From assembly GCA_001464065.1 (NCBI GenBank), contig LNDN01000010.1, positions 1 through 54,430 on the forward strand: DNA of 54,430 nucleotides, read 5' to 3'. This document shows positions 1 through 8,518 of the stretch, one piece after another; position 1 is the first letter of the stretch; the number at the start of each line of letters is the position of its first letter. The notes beneath the pieces were generated by a model. The model was not told where the DNA came from and did no database searches. It was given only the letters and a program-made list of their open reading frames with translations. The position numbers and the translations under genes are program-made. This DNA comes from Acidobacteria bacterium Ga0077522 (GTDB lineage: Bacteria; Acidobacteriota; Vicinamibacteria; Vicinamibacterales; Vicinamibacteraceae).

Positions 1-101
1 GGCCCGACCGGACCGCGCGCGGACGGCTGGGCCGAGCGCGAGGGGGCCGGTGACGACGGCGGGGCGACGGGAGACGACGGGGAGAACGGCACGAGGCTCA
101 T
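1..101 (-). CDS. Partial CDS, Pro/Ser-rich N-terminus, unrecognised
   Basis: An open frame starts with ATG at 101 on the minus strand and runs off the window edge. The 33 visible residues begin MSLVPFSPSSPVAPP and are rich in proline, serine and alanine, with no recognisable domain. A GGAG lies six bases before the ATG, but it is part of a 10-bp palindrome (102-111) that could hide it. The frame follows flgE in the flagellar operon direction, after the hairpin at 124-147. FliK, otherwise absent from this operon, can have a low-complexity N-terminus, so it is a candidate by position only. Low confidence because so little of the frame is visible. Confidence 0.35.
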   Translation of the reverse strand, partial: MSLVPFSPSSPVAPPSSPAPSRSAQPSARGPVG

Positions 102-123
102 GGAGCGCTCCGGGCGACGGGAG

Positions 124-147
124 ACGGGTGATCCAGGGATCACCCGT
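124..147 (-). terminator. Hairpin after flgE
   Basis: Ten-base perfect inverted repeat (ACGGGTGATC / GATCACCCGT) with a four-base loop, just past the flgE stop. No T tract follows in the minus direction, so it may be an attenuator or an RNA-stabilising stem rather than a true intrinsic terminator. Confidence 0.45.
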
Positions 148-158
148 CCTCACGGGAA

Positions 159-1418
159 TTACCGCTTGAGCTGGAGCGTTTCGACGAGCACTTCGTCGGA
201 CACGGTGATGGTGCGCGAGTTGGCCTGATACCCGCGCTGCGCCAGGATCATCTGGGTGAACTCCTGCGCGATGTCGACGTTGGACTGCTCGATGGCGCTC
301 CCGATCAGGGTGCCGCGGCCACCGGTGCCGGCCGTGCCGACATTGGGAATGCCGGCCGCCTGGCTTTCGCCGAACCGGTTGGCGCCGAGCTTCACGAGGC
401 CCTTCGGGTTGTTGAAGTTGGCCAGGCCGAGCTGACCGACCGCCACCGTCTGCCCGGCGCCGAAGGTCGCGATGATCTGCCCTTCCGAGTCGACCGAGAT
501 GTTGCTGATCTGCCCGGCGGGCGATCCGTTCTGCGTGAGCGACGAGGTCTCGGACTTCGAGGAGAAGCTGGTGATCGACGGCGTGTCGGCCGGGGGCGGG
601 GTGATGTCCCACACGATGTTCGTGCCGACCGCGCCGTTGGCCCAGGCGGCCGGGGCCGTGAACTGGAGGTCAGCGGCCGGGTTGGTCAGGGCGCCCGTGC
701 CATCGAACGTCAGCACGCCCGTGGCGAGCTGGAACACACCCGCGCCACCGTTGACGTCGGCCGCGGGGACGTTGGCCGTGTAGGTCCAGGCCCCGGGACC
801 GGTCTTCTGGAAGTCCACGGTGATGACGTGCGGGCTGCCCAGCGCGTCGATGATCTTGATGGGCGTCGAGAAGTTGACGGCGCCGGTCACGGGCGCGTCG
901 GCGTCCAGGTTGATCAGGGTGCGAACGTTGGTCGTCGCCACGGGCTCGCGCAGCACGCCGGGCGGCACGATGATGTCGGCCATGGCGCCAGTCGTGATCA
1001 CGGCGCCGGTCACGGGGTCGGTCTCCGTGAAGCCCTGGACGCGCCAGCCATCGGTGGTGACCAGTTCGCCGTCGGCGTTGAAGCTGAAGTTGCCGGCGCG
1101 GGTGTAGGCGTTGCCGCTCTCGCCGCGGACGATGAAGAAGCCCTGGCCCTGGATGGCGACATTGGTCGCCTCTCGGGTGTTCTCGATGGCGCCCTGGCTG
1201 TGCACGGGCGAGATCGAGCCGGTGAGGACGCCGAGGCCGACCTGCATCGGGTTGATGCTGGTGCCGCCGACGGTCTGGCTGACGAGATCGGCGAAGCTGA
1301 CCGCGCTGGTCTTGTAGCCGATGGTGTTGATGTTGGCGAGGTTGTTGCCAATGACGCTCAGGTACGTCGCATTGGCGTTCAGGCCCGACAACCCGGCGGA
1401 AAAGGATCCGACTGCCAT
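159..1418 (-). CDS. flgE: Flagellar hook protein FlgE
   Basis: Structural protein of the flagellar hook, 419 aa. The N-terminus (MAVGSFSAGLSGLNANATYL, then NNLANINTIGYK) is the flagellar rod/hook motif. The C-terminus (SNVDIAQEFTQMILAQRGYQANSRTI, ending VLVETLQLKR) is the matching coiled-coil domain. The centre holds the beta-rich FlgE/F/G body. The open frame extends 66 codons further upstream, but that part overlaps flgD in another frame and is not hook-like. The ATG at 1418 has GGAGG just before it. It is the last complete gene of the operon, one base after the flgD stop, so translation is probably coupled. Confidence 0.96.
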   Translation of the reverse strand: MAVGSFSAGLSGLNANATYLSVIGNNLANINTIGYKTSAVSFADLVSQTVGGTSINPMQVGLGVLTGSISPVHSQGAIENTREATNVAIQGQGFFIVRGESGNAYTRAGNFSFNADGELVTTDGWRVQGFTETDPVTGAVITTGAMADIIVPPGVLREPVATTNVRTLINLDADAPVTGAVNFSTPIKIIDALGSPHVITVDFQKTGPGAWTYTANVPAADVNGGAGVFQLATGVLTFDGTGALTNPAADLQFTAPAAWANGAVGTNIVWDITPPPADTPSITSFSSKSETSSLTQNGSPAGQISNISVDSEGQIIATFGAGQTVAVGQLGLANFNNPKGLVKLGANRFGESQAAGIPNVGTAGTGGRGTLIGSAIEQSNVDIAQEFTQMILAQRGYQANSRTITVSDEVLVETLQLKR

Positions 1419-1419
1419 G

Positions 1420-1806
1420 TCACTTGCCTCCGTTGCTGCTGCTGGTTCCGGTGCTGCCGGTACTGGGGGTTGAGGGGCTCGCCGCCGCGGCGCCGCCAGC
1501 GGGATCGTTCTTCGGGTCGGTGACGGGGATCCCGAGCTTGAGGCCGATCTGATCGAGCTTGGTGAACAGCTGCGACTGCTGCTCCACCGACGTGGTGAGT
1601 TTCTCGAGCGAGGCAAACGTCGCCAGCTGCGCGATGAACTCGCCGTTGTCCTGCGGCTTGGTCGGGTCCTGGTTCTGCAGCTGCGTCGTCAGCAGCTTCA
1701 GGAAGGCGTCCTGCCCGAGATCGCGGGTGGCCCCGGTCCTGGTCGTCCCCTGGGTCGTGGCCGCCGTGCCGCTGGCCTGGTTCGCGCCGACTACTGGTGT
1801 GCTCAC
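1420..1806 (-). CDS. flgD: Flagellar hook assembly (capping) protein FlgD, short form
   Basis: Scaffold that caps the growing hook and is required for FlgE polymerisation. The conserved FlgD core is clear: [22 protein letters not shown], then [17 protein letters not shown]. At 128 aa it is much shorter than enterobacterial FlgD (about 230 aa). The C-terminal FlgD-Ig/tudor part is replaced by a Gly/Ser/Thr/Ala-rich tail. It starts with GTG inside the overlapping GTGA shared with the fliJ stop. Short FlgD proteins of this type occur elsewhere, so truncation is not needed to explain it. Confidence 0.92.
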   Translation of the reverse strand: MSTPVVGANQASGTAATTQGTTRTGATRDLGQDAFLKLLTTQLQNQDPTKPQDNGEFIAQLATFASLEKLTTSVEQQSQLFTKLDQIGLKLGIPVTDPKNDPAGGAAAASPSTPSTGSTGTSSSNGGK

Positions 1807-2258
1807 TGGAAGTCTCCTGAGCGACGCGCCGCCTTGATCGTGGCCAGCTCGTCGATCGCCTGCATCTCGCGGTGGGCCTGCTCGGTATCGAACACGAGCC
1901 TCGCGCGCTCCTTGAACCGTTCGAGCACCCGGCGCTGCTTGTGCGCCTCCTGCGCCTGATGGAGCCGCAGGTCCCGAGTCTCGAGTCGGTCACGCACATC
2001 GAGGCGACTGGCCTCGACATCTCGTGTCTTCACCACAATCCAATTTCGATGCCACGTCAGCTGCACCACATCGGAGCCGACGCGCTCGGCGTCGTTGGCA
2101 CTGCCGTAGGCCTCGCGCAGCCGATCCTCGGCGAGCGCGAGCCGGCGCTCGGCCTCCTGCAACTGCCGTTCTGCGCGCGCCAGCGCCTGCTGCGCCTGTT
2201 CCTCGGCCCGCTGACGCATGTGCAGCACCGGCTCGAGCCTAAAGTGGAAGCGCGCCAT
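1803..2258 (-). CDS. fliJ: Flagellar export protein FliJ
   Basis: Soluble component of the flagellar type III export gate, which links the FliI ATPase ring to FlhA. The 151-aa product starts [21 protein letters not shown], the usual FliJ opening, and is almost entirely a charged alpha-helical coiled coil with many heptad-like Leu/Ala positions. The start at 2258 was chosen over an upstream in-frame ATG because the FliJ family begins with this motif. It sits between fliI and flgD, and its stop overlaps the flgD GTG by four bases. An 82-bp gap with a hairpin separates it from fliI. Confidence 0.88.
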   Translation of the reverse strand: MARFHFRLEPVLHMRQRAEEQAQQALARAERQLQEAERRLALAEDRLREAYGSANDAERVGSDVVQLTWHRNWIVVKTRDVEASRLDVRDRLETRDLRLHQAQEAHKQRRVLERFKERARLVFDTEQAHREMQAIDELATIKAARRSGDFQ

Positions 2259-2281
2259 GCCGATTGGGTCGAGTGAGGGGA

Positions 2282-2326
2282 TCCAGGGATGGCTGCGCAA
2301 AGTGTCGTTCGCACGACATCCCTGGA
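2282..2326 (-). other. Hairpin between fliI and fliJ
   Basis: Perfect 10-bp inverted repeat TCCAGGGATG / CATCCCTGGA with a 25-base loop, in the only sizeable gap inside the flgB-flgE operon. There is no T tract. The word GATCCAGGGAT also occurs at the hairpin after flgE (130-140). Confidence 0.5.
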
Positions 2327-2340
2327 CGGGGGTTCATGGT

Positions 2341-3669
2341 CTACAGCGCCTCGAGCGCGTGCACGGAACTCTCGTAGTCGACCAGGTCCTCGGCCGGCTG
2401 CTGCAGAAAGGCGTCGAGCGCCTCGCGGTGCGCCAGCGCGTCGTCGATGCGCGAGCTCGAGCCGGTGACGTAGGCGCCCACCGACACGAGATCCTCGTTC
2501 TCCTTCACGAGCGACAGCCAGTCGCGCACCTTCCCCGCCTTCCTCCGGTGGTCCGCGGTCGTGACGTCGGGCATCGTCCGGCTGACGCTCGAGAGCACGT
2601 CGATCGCGGGGTAGTGATTGCGCGCCCCGAGGGCGCGCGAGAGCACGACGTGGCCGTCGAGGATGGCGCGGACGTTGTCGGCGACCGGCTCGTTGGTGTC
2701 GTCGCCCTCGACCAGCACGGTGTAGATCGCGGTGATCGAGCCGCGTCCCTCGACGTTGCCGGCGCGTTCGAGCAGACCGGGCAGCATGCCGAAGACCGAA
2801 GGCGGATAGCCCTTGGCCGTCGGTGGCTCGCCGGCGGCGAGGCCGACCTCACGCTGGGCCATGGCGAAGCGCGTCACCGAGTCCATCATCAGCAGGACGT
2901 TCTTGCCCTGATCGCGGAACCACTCGGCCATGGCCGTCGCCGCATAGGCCGCGCGCAGGCGGACCAGGGGCGGGTTGTCGGAGGTGGAGACGACAACCAC
3001 CGAGCGTCGTCGTCCCTCGGGACCGAGGTCGTGCTCGAGGAAGCTGCGGACTTCGCGGCCGCGCTCACCGACCAGCGCGATGACCGCGACATCGGCGGCC
3101 GTGCCGCGCGCCATCATGCCGAGCAGCGTGCTCTTGCCGACGCCACTGCCGCCGAACAACCCGACACGCTGCCCGCGGCCCAGGGTCAGGAGGGCGTCGA
3201 TGGCTCGCACGCCGGTGCCCATCGGGACGTCGATGGGCTTGCGGGCAAGGGGATTGAGCGGCTCCGGGTGCAGGGCGCCCACTTCACTCGTGCCCAGCGG
3301 ACCGAGGTCGTCGAGCGGCCGGCAGAGACCATCGACCACCCGCCCGAGCAGGGCATCGCCGACGGGGACGGCGGCCGGCCGTCCACGCGACACGATGAGG
3401 TCGCCGGGACGAATGCCGGAGGTGCTCCCGAGGGGCACGGACTGCAGGAGGTTGTCGCGGAAGCCGACCACTTCGAGCATGAGCGGCGGTGCGCCATCGT
3501 GCGAGGCGAGCTCGCAGAGTTCGCCGACACGCACGCGCGGGCCCTTGGACTCGACGAGCAGGCCGACGGTGCGGACCACCTGCCCCACCATCGGCAGCGG
3601 ATCGGCGGCCGCGACCTGATCGTGATAGCGACCGAGCGAGAAACCGCTCGAGAAATCCAGCACCGCCAT
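2341..3669 (-). CDS. fliI: Flagellum-specific ATPase FliI
   Basis: ATPase of the flagellar type III export apparatus, related to F1-beta, 442 aa. It has the Walker A motif GGSGVGKS at 173-180, the following VGERGREV segment, the Walker B region LLMMDSVTRFAMAQRE, and the ring-interface segment GEPPTAKGYPPSVFGMLPGLLERAG that typifies this ATPase family. The start at 3669 overlaps the fliH stop by one base (TGATG). The upstream extension of the frame lies within fliH and was rejected. It works with FliH (regulator) and FliJ (stalk). Confidence 0.97.
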   Translation of the reverse strand: MAVLDFSSGFSLGRYHDQVAAADPLPMVGQVVRTVGLLVESKGPRVRVGELCELASHDGAPPLMLEVVGFRDNLLQSVPLGSTSGIRPGDLIVSRGRPAAVPVGDALLGRVVDGLCRPLDDLGPLGTSEVGALHPEPLNPLARKPIDVPMGTGVRAIDALLTLGRGQRVGLFGGSGVGKSTLLGMMARGTAADVAVIALVGERGREVRSFLEHDLGPEGRRRSVVVVSTSDNPPLVRLRAAYAATAMAEWFRDQGKNVLLMMDSVTRFAMAQREVGLAAGEPPTAKGYPPSVFGMLPGLLERAGNVEGRGSITAIYTVLVEGDDTNEPVADNVRAILDGHVVLSRALGARNHYPAIDVLSSVSRTMPDVTTADHRRKAGKVRDWLSLVKENEDLVSVGAYVTGSSSRIDDALAHREALDAFLQQPAEDLVDYESSVHALEAL

Positions 3670-4424
3670 CAGGCCACTCCCCTGCGCGCCACGGCAACCG
3701 GCACCGGTTCGCCGAGCACGGCGCGGGCGATCTCGTCGACCTGGGCGTCCACCGACGCGTTGATGAAGCCGAACTCGGACTCGACCAGGCACCCGCCGCG
3801 CGCCACGGCCGGATCGGCCCGGATCTCGACCTGCCGCCCGTTCAGCGGCGCAACCTGCCCGGACATGACGATGGCGTAGTCGTCAGGGTGCAGGCGGACG
3901 GTCGCCGGCGAGGCCCCCCCGAGACGCTCGAGCGCGATGTGCGCGAGCGCCGCGGTCAGCTCGGGGTCGACGGTGATCTCGCGCTGCAGGACCCGACGGG
4001 CAATGGCCACCGAGAGCTGGACGAGCTCGCGTTCGGTCTGCCGCACCATGTTGTCGCGCAGACCGGAGAGTTCTTCGAGCGTCTGGGCGAGGCGTCGCAG
4101 CATGGCTTCGGCGCGCTTGCCGCCCGCTTCGAGTCCGGCGCGTTCGCCCTGGGCATAGCCCTTGGTGAAGGCATCCCGCTCGAGCGCCGCGAGTTGCGCC
4201 TGCTGGTCGGCGGTCGGCTGGAACGGCTCCGGAGGGATCGACGCCGCTGGCGCCGGTGTCCCGTTCGCCTTCGCCCCGGTCGCCGCGAGGGCCAGCGCGT
4301 CGTAGGGGGCCCAGATCTCCGCCGAGTTGAGCGACTGGATGTGGCCCCCGGTTTCGGTCGGGCTCCAGGCAAAGCGCTCGACGGCGACGGCATCGGCCGC
4401 GAGTCGACGCGTCCTAAGTGACAT
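3669..4424 (-). CDS. fliH: Flagellar assembly protein FliH
   Basis: Stator-like negative regulator of FliI that docks the ATPase at the C-ring. The 251-aa product has a variable Pro/Ala-rich N-terminus and then GYAQGERAGLEAGGKRAEAML, the GxxxG-rich helix typical of FliH. A long helix and a C-terminal domain (SVAIARRVLQREITVDPEL ... LHPDDYAIV) resemble FliH and the V-ATPase E subunit. It overlaps fliG by 11 bases and fliI by one, so its place in the operon is firm. Confidence 0.9.
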   Translation of the reverse strand: MSLRTRRLAADAVAVERFAWSPTETGGHIQSLNSAEIWAPYDALALAATGAKANGTPAPAASIPPEPFQPTADQQAQLAALERDAFTKGYAQGERAGLEAGGKRAEAMLRRLAQTLEELSGLRDNMVRQTERELVQLSVAIARRVLQREITVDPELTAALAHIALERLGGASPATVRLHPDDYAIVMSGQVAPLNGRQVEIRADPAVARGGCLVESEFGFINASVDAQVDEIARAVLGEPVPVAVARRGVA

Positions 4425-5442
4425 ACGGTTCTCCGGCGGCGGCGCCCGTCTGCAGCAGGCCTTCTTCCTCGAGCTTGCGCGCGATGCCGACGACCTCCTG
4501 CTGGGCCTTCTCGACCTCGCGCAGACGCACGGCGCCGAGCAGTTCGATCTCTTCGCGAATCATGTCGACGGCGCGCTTGGACATGTTCTGGAAGAAGCGG
4601 TTGCGGATGTCCTCCGACGTCCCCTTCAGGGCCACGGTCAGGACCTTCTTGTCGGCGCGCTGGACGATCTCGCGCAGCGCGTTGTCGTCGACGTGGAGCA
4701 GGTCGTCGAAGACGAACATCAGGTGGCGGATCGAGACGGCGAGGTCTGGCGTCTGCGACTCGATGGCCTCGAGCACCGGCTGGCTGATGCTGCGGTCGAT
4801 CCGGTTCAGCAGTTCGGCCACGGCGCGCACGCCGCCGTACGACTCGTGGGTGCTCGCGCCGAGCGACTTGAGCCGCTGCTCGATCACCGAGGAGATGCGC
4901 GAGATGACCTCCGGCGAGATCTCCTCGAGGTTGGCCATCCGCGTCACGACCTCGACGCGGAGGTCCTCGGGCAGGCTCTGCATCAACTGGGCGGCCGGGC
5001 CTGGCTTGAGGTGCGCGAGGATGAGGGCAATCGTCTGGGGATGCTCGCTCTGGATGAACTTGGACAGCTGCTGCGGGTCGGCCTTCTCGAGCCCCGTGAA
5101 GGCCATCGACGATTCGAAGGTCTTGACGACGCGGTCCAGGACGCGCTTGGCCAGGTCGGGCCCGAGCGACTTCACGAGGAGCTTGGAGGCGTACTCGACG
5201 CCGCCCTTGGTGACGTACTCGGCGGCCTTCCACATCTGGTGGAACTCCTCGAGCACCTCGGTGGCCGTCGCCGCCGGCACCGGGCCGAGCAGCGCCACCT
5301 CGCGAGCGATGAGCTCGATCTCTTCTTCGTTCAGGTGATTGAAGAGCTCGCCCGACGCGTGCTCGCCGAGAAGCACCGTCAGGATGGCGGCCTTGCGCAC
5401 GCCATTGAGGTTCTCCAACTTCGGCGCGAGGGCGGTCGACAT
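4414..5442 (-). CDS. fliG: Flagellar motor switch protein FliG
   Basis: C-ring protein that couples MotA/B torque to rotor direction, 342 aa, the usual length. It opens with LNGVRKAAILTVLLGEHASGELFNHL, the FliG N-domain that binds FliF. The middle armadillo segment holds SEHPQTIALILAHLKPGPAAQLMQSLP (EHPQ motif). The C-terminal torque domain ends KRAVDMIREEIELLGAVRLREVEKAQQ with its charged helix. The gap to fliF is three bases. Confidence 0.97.
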   Translation of the reverse strand: MSTALAPKLENLNGVRKAAILTVLLGEHASGELFNHLNEEEIELIAREVALLGPVPAATATEVLEEFHQMWKAAEYVTKGGVEYASKLLVKSLGPDLAKRVLDRVVKTFESSMAFTGLEKADPQQLSKFIQSEHPQTIALILAHLKPGPAAQLMQSLPEDLRVEVVTRMANLEEISPEVISRISSVIEQRLKSLGASTHESYGGVRAVAELLNRIDRSISQPVLEAIESQTPDLAVSIRHLMFVFDDLLHVDDNALREIVQRADKKVLTVALKGTSEDIRNRFFQNMSKRAVDMIREEIELLGAVRLREVEKAQQEVVGIARKLEEEGLLQTGAAAGEPYVT

Positions 5443-5445
5443 GGC

Positions 5446-7119
5446 CTAGCTTCTCCCCTCGGTGAGCCAGCCGCGTACCAGCTTGGCGGCGCTCTCGGGT
5501 TCCTTGTTGGCCAGGGTCGTGACGCGGCGCGTCAGCACCGGCTGGCGACGATCCCCCTCCTGGGGCATGGCGTCGAGCTGCGCTTCGATGTCCCCTTCGA
5601 TCTCCTCGATGGTCCGCGGCAACTGCTGCGGCATGCCGACGGTGGCATGCTGCGCATGGCCGTCGAGCGACGGGACCGCGAGCAAGCGCCCGACCACAGG
5701 ACGGACGAACAGCAGGAGGACCATGGTGACCATGAGCACCACGGCCACGCCGCGCACCGCGCCGCTGCTGTGGTCGCTGACGCGCTGCCACAGGGTCGGC
5801 TTGACGACCGGCTCGGCCAGCGGCGCCTCGAAGGCGATGTTCTCCACGCTCACCTGATCGCCACGCTGCGTATCGATGCCGAGCGAGGCGGCCACGAGCT
5901 TCTGCAGCTTCTGCATGGCCGCGGCGTCGCGCGCCTTGCGCTTGGTGGTGACGGTGCCGTCCTGTGCGGTCGTGCTGACGTGCTCGTCGTCCACCAGGAC
6001 CGCCACCGAGACCTTGGCCACTTCCCCGCGCGGTCGGATGGTATGGGTCACGGTCTTGCTCACTTCGTAATTCGACAACTTGGTGTTCTTCGTGAGCCCG
6101 CGCGTGGACAGCGTGCCGCCGGCGGCATCGGCGGCGACCGGCGTGCCGGCGGGTGTCACGGCTGGCGGCAGGTTGCCCTGCGCCCCGGCCACGCCCCCCT
6201 GGACCTCGGCGTTGTTGGCCTCGGTCGTGGACTGCTCGCTGCGCAGCACCGTGTTCGGGTCGTAGGCCTCGGTGGTCTGCTCCTGCGAGGCGCCGTGCAG
6301 CTGGACGGTCACGTTGGCGCGCACGCGCTCGACGCCGACGACCGGCTCGAGGAGGCCGACGACCTTCATCGACATGTCGCGCTCGTACTTCTGCTGACGT
6401 TCGACGTCCACGGAGGCCATCGCCCCGTCGTCCTGCCCCATCGCGCCGCGGGCGAGCGACCGGCCGTTGCTGTCGATGATGACGACCTGCTCGGGCCGCA
6501 GGCCCTCGACGCTGGCGGCGACGAGGTTGGTGATCGACACGGCCGCCTGCGGGGCCAGCGCCCGCGTCCCCTTGAGGGTGAGCGTCACCGAGGCCTTGGC
6601 GGGCTGCTCGCGGGCGCCGAACAGCGACTCCTTCTGCATGGCGATGTGGACCCGGGCTGCCTGCACCTCCGAGATGGAGGAGATGGTGCGGGCCAGTTCG
6701 CCTTCGAGGGCGCGACGGTAGTTGACGTGCTCGAGGAACTCGGTCTGTCCGAAGGCCACCTTGTCGAAGATCTCGAAGCCGATGCGGCCGCTCGTGGGCA
6801 GTCCTTCACCGGCGAACTGCAGTCGGAGGTTGTCGGTGCTGCCCGTGGGCACCAGGACCGTGCGCCCGTTGTCCTGCAGCTGGTAGTCGATGTCGTCGGC
6901 CTTCAGGCGATCGACGACCGCGGCGGCTTCCTCGCCGTTGAGCTCACTGAACAGCACCCGATACTCGGTGCGATTCAGGTACCAGGTGGAGCCGATCACC
7001 ATGGCGAGCACGCCCACGAAGACGGCGGCGAGCGAGACGAGCTGGCCGGTCGAGAGCGAGGCGCGCACGGCCTTGCTGCGGTCGACCACGGCCTGCCACT
7101 GGACGGGAAGAGATGCCAC
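5446..7119 (-). CDS. fliF: Flagellar MS-ring protein FliF
   Basis: Inner-membrane MS-ring subunit, 557 aa. The first membrane span lies near residues 28-49 (LVSLAAVFVGVLAMVIG). It is followed by YscJ/FliF ring-building motifs (VLFSELNGEEAAAVVDRLKA; ALEGELARTISSISEVQAARVHIAMQ). A large periplasmic region has a Gly/Ala-rich insert, and a second span lies near 451-475 (VAVVLMVTMVLLLFVRP). The cytoplasmic tail (ANKEPESAAKLVRGWLTEG) is the FliG-binding motif. It sits between fliE and fliG as in most flagellar operons. Confidence 0.97.
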   Translation of the reverse strand: MASLPVQWQAVVDRSKAVRASLSTGQLVSLAAVFVGVLAMVIGSTWYLNRTEYRVLFSELNGEEAAAVVDRLKADDIDYQLQDNGRTVLVPTGSTDNLRLQFAGEGLPTSGRIGFEIFDKVAFGQTEFLEHVNYRRALEGELARTISSISEVQAARVHIAMQKESLFGAREQPAKASVTLTLKGTRALAPQAAVSITNLVAASVEGLRPEQVVIIDSNGRSLARGAMGQDDGAMASVDVERQQKYERDMSMKVVGLLEPVVGVERVRANVTVQLHGASQEQTTEAYDPNTVLRSEQSTTEANNAEVQGGVAGAQGNLPPAVTPAGTPVAADAAGGTLSTRGLTKNTKLSNYEVSKTVTHTIRPRGEVAKVSVAVLVDDEHVSTTAQDGTVTTKRKARDAAAMQKLQKLVAASLGIDTQRGDQVSVENIAFEAPLAEPVVKPTLWQRVSDHSSGAVRGVAVVLMVTMVLLLFVRPVVGRLLAVPSLDGHAQHATVGMPQQLPRTIEEIEGDIEAQLDAMPQEGDRRQPVLTRRVTTLANKEPESAAKLVRGWLTEGRS

Positions 7120-7156
7120 GGAGAGCTCGAATCCTGGAAGGCGGGGGCGGTGACGC

Positions 7157-7465
7157 CTAGACCGGCATGCGCATGATTTCCTGGTACGCGTTCATCAGCT
7201 TGTTGCGTACCTGGACACCGAACTGCAGCGTGAGATCGGCCCGCTGGAGGGCGATCATCGCGTCATGGACGTCGAGTTGGCCGTTGAGCATGCCAGTGAC
7301 GGCCGTATTGGCGCTGTTGTGGCTCTCCTCCACCGTGCCGACCAGGCGCGACAGCGACGCGCCGAAGCTCTCGCCGCCATCGCCCTCGAGGGACGACGAG
7401 GTCGTGGGCAGCGTGGTGGTACCCACGCCGGTGATGACTTTGGCGCTGATGGCGTCGAGGGCCAT
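7157..7465 (-). CDS. fliE: Flagellar hook-basal body protein FliE
   Basis: Small rod/MS-ring junction protein, 102 aa, close to family length. The C-terminal half carries the FliE signature: SHNSANTAVTGMLNGQLDVHDAMIALQRADLTLQFGVQVRNKLMNAYQEIMRMPV (read in pieces from residue 49 to 102). The start at 7465 follows two bases after the flgC stop. A long open frame running upstream through flgC and flgB in another frame is not coding. Confidence 0.95.
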   Translation of the reverse strand: MALDAISAKVITGVGTTTLPTTSSSLEGDGGESFGASLSRLVGTVEESHNSANTAVTGMLNGQLDVHDAMIALQRADLTLQFGVQVRNKLMNAYQEIMRMPV

Positions 7466-7467
7466 GG

Positions 7468-7899
7468 TCAGGACCTTCCGAGTTCGAGCGCCCTGGAGAC
7501 CAGGTCGCGAATGAGGTTGATGGCCGTGAGATTGGCCTGGTAGGCCCGCGAGGCGCCGACCATGTCCACCATCTCCATGGCCGGCGTGATGTTGGGCATC
7601 TCCACGAAGCCCTCCGCGTCGGCGTCCGGATGCGAGGGGTCGAACCGGCGCTGGGCGGGCGTGGTGTCCTCGACAATCGCGGCCACCCTGACGCCGGTGG
7701 CCGTCGCCTTGCCGAGGGCACCGTCGAAGCTCTGCACCGTGTCGGCGGCCAGCACGACGTCGCGGCGGCGGTACAGCGTGCCGCCGTTGCTGCGCGTCGA
7801 CTCGGCGTTGGCCAGGTTCGAGACGGCGACCTCGATGCGGGTGCGTTCGGCGGCGAGGGCGCTCGCGGCGGCAGTGACGGCGGTATTGAGGGTCGACAT
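7468..7899 (-). CDS. flgC: Flagellar basal-body rod protein FlgC
   Basis: Proximal rod protein, 143 aa, about the family length. The N-terminal motif is ALAAERTRIEVAVSNLANAEST, and the C-terminal rod motif MEMVDMVGASRAYQANLTAIN is nearly consensus. PNITPAMEMVDM is the usual FlgC variant (in place of PNVNVVEEMVDM). It follows flgB by nine bases and precedes fliE by two. Confidence 0.95.
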   Translation of the reverse strand: MSTLNTAVTAAASALAAERTRIEVAVSNLANAESTRSNGGTLYRRRDVVLAADTVQSFDGALGKATATGVRVAAIVEDTTPAQRRFDPSHPDADAEGFVEMPNITPAMEMVDMVGASRAYQANLTAINLIRDLVSRALELGRS

Positions 7900-7908
7900 G
7901 CGCCTGCC

Positions 7909-8316
7909 TTACCGGGACTCGTTGATGGCGTACCGGACGAGCCGGAACTTCGCCGCCAGGGCGGTCTGGGCGCGGGCGAACTCGCCGGCCGCCCGCGTCA
8001 TGTTGAGGAGTTCGCGGTCCACCTGCACCGTGTTGCCGTCCCGGCGGCCCGCCACGTCCTCGGAGGTGCGGGTCTGGTACTCCCCGACGGACTGGTCCCC
8101 CCCACCGATGTGCCGGCTGTTGGTCACGGCGAGGCGGCCGCCACCCACCTGCTGGTCGAGGGTGGTGTCGAAGTCGACTTCCTGCGCCTTGTACCCGGGC
8201 GTGCTCAGGTTCGCGAGGTTGCTCGCCGAGACGACCTGCTTGGCCGCGGCACGGCTGAGCGTCTGGCGGAGCGCGCTCATCATCTGCGCGTCCGAGGTGA
8301 TCGGGGAGAGAGGCAT
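7909..8316 (-). CDS. flgB: Flagellar basal-body rod protein FlgB
   Basis: Proximal rod protein, 135 aa, and first gene of the operon. It contains the rod motif SASNLANLSTPGYKAQEVDF and the FlgB-type C-terminus (LLNMTRAAGEFARAQTALAAKFRLVRYAINE). Its ATG lies about 70 bases downstream of the sigma-54 promoter at 8386-8401, which gives a leader of roughly 59 bases. Confidence 0.95.
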   Translation of the reverse strand: MPLSPITSDAQMMSALRQTLSRAAAKQVVSASNLANLSTPGYKAQEVDFDTTLDQQVGGGRLAVTNSRHIGGGDQSVGEYQTRTSEDVAGRRDGNTVQVDRELLNMTRAAGEFARAQTALAAKFRLVRYAINESR

Positions 8317-8385
8317 GGTCGGTCCGGTTCAAGGTCCGCCGCCCGAAGCCGATTACCGGTCCGGAGGCGTCCCGCCCTGCTCTTG

Positions 8386-8401
8386 AGCAAGAAGGACGCC
8401 A
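8386..8401 (-). promoter_or_regulatory. Sigma-54 (-24/-12) promoter of the flagellar operon
   Basis: On the minus strand the sequence is TGGCGTCCTTCTTGCT: TGGC, seven bases, TTGCT, with the required GG-N10-GC spacing. It lies 70 bp before flgB in a gap with no coding. A sigma-54 activator gene sits about 0.9 kb away, which supports the assignment. Confidence 0.85.
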
Positions 8402-8477
8402 TTCCGCCACCCCCACGACTTTGCTGAAGATTTCTGGAACCGGACGACGCCGGCCCTGACGGGAGGCCGGAACGTGC

Positions 8478-8495
8478 GTCGGAGAACCGACAATC
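8478..8495 (+). promoter_or_regulatory. Candidate activator binding site (UAS) of the flagellar operon
   Basis: GTCGG-N4-CCGACAATC, a dyad plus an AATC tail, located 77-94 bp upstream of the sigma-54 -24 box, the normal distance for an enhancer. The same layout recurs at 9161-9178 before the activator gene. The function is inferred. Confidence 0.5.
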
Positions 8496-8518
8496 CGACC
8501 GGCTCTTCGGCCTGCCGG

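Noticed and set aside
2218-3879. Long plus-strand open frame opposite fliI
   Set aside because: Low-complexity Arg/Gly/His-rich product with no motif; fliI is unmistakable on the other strand.
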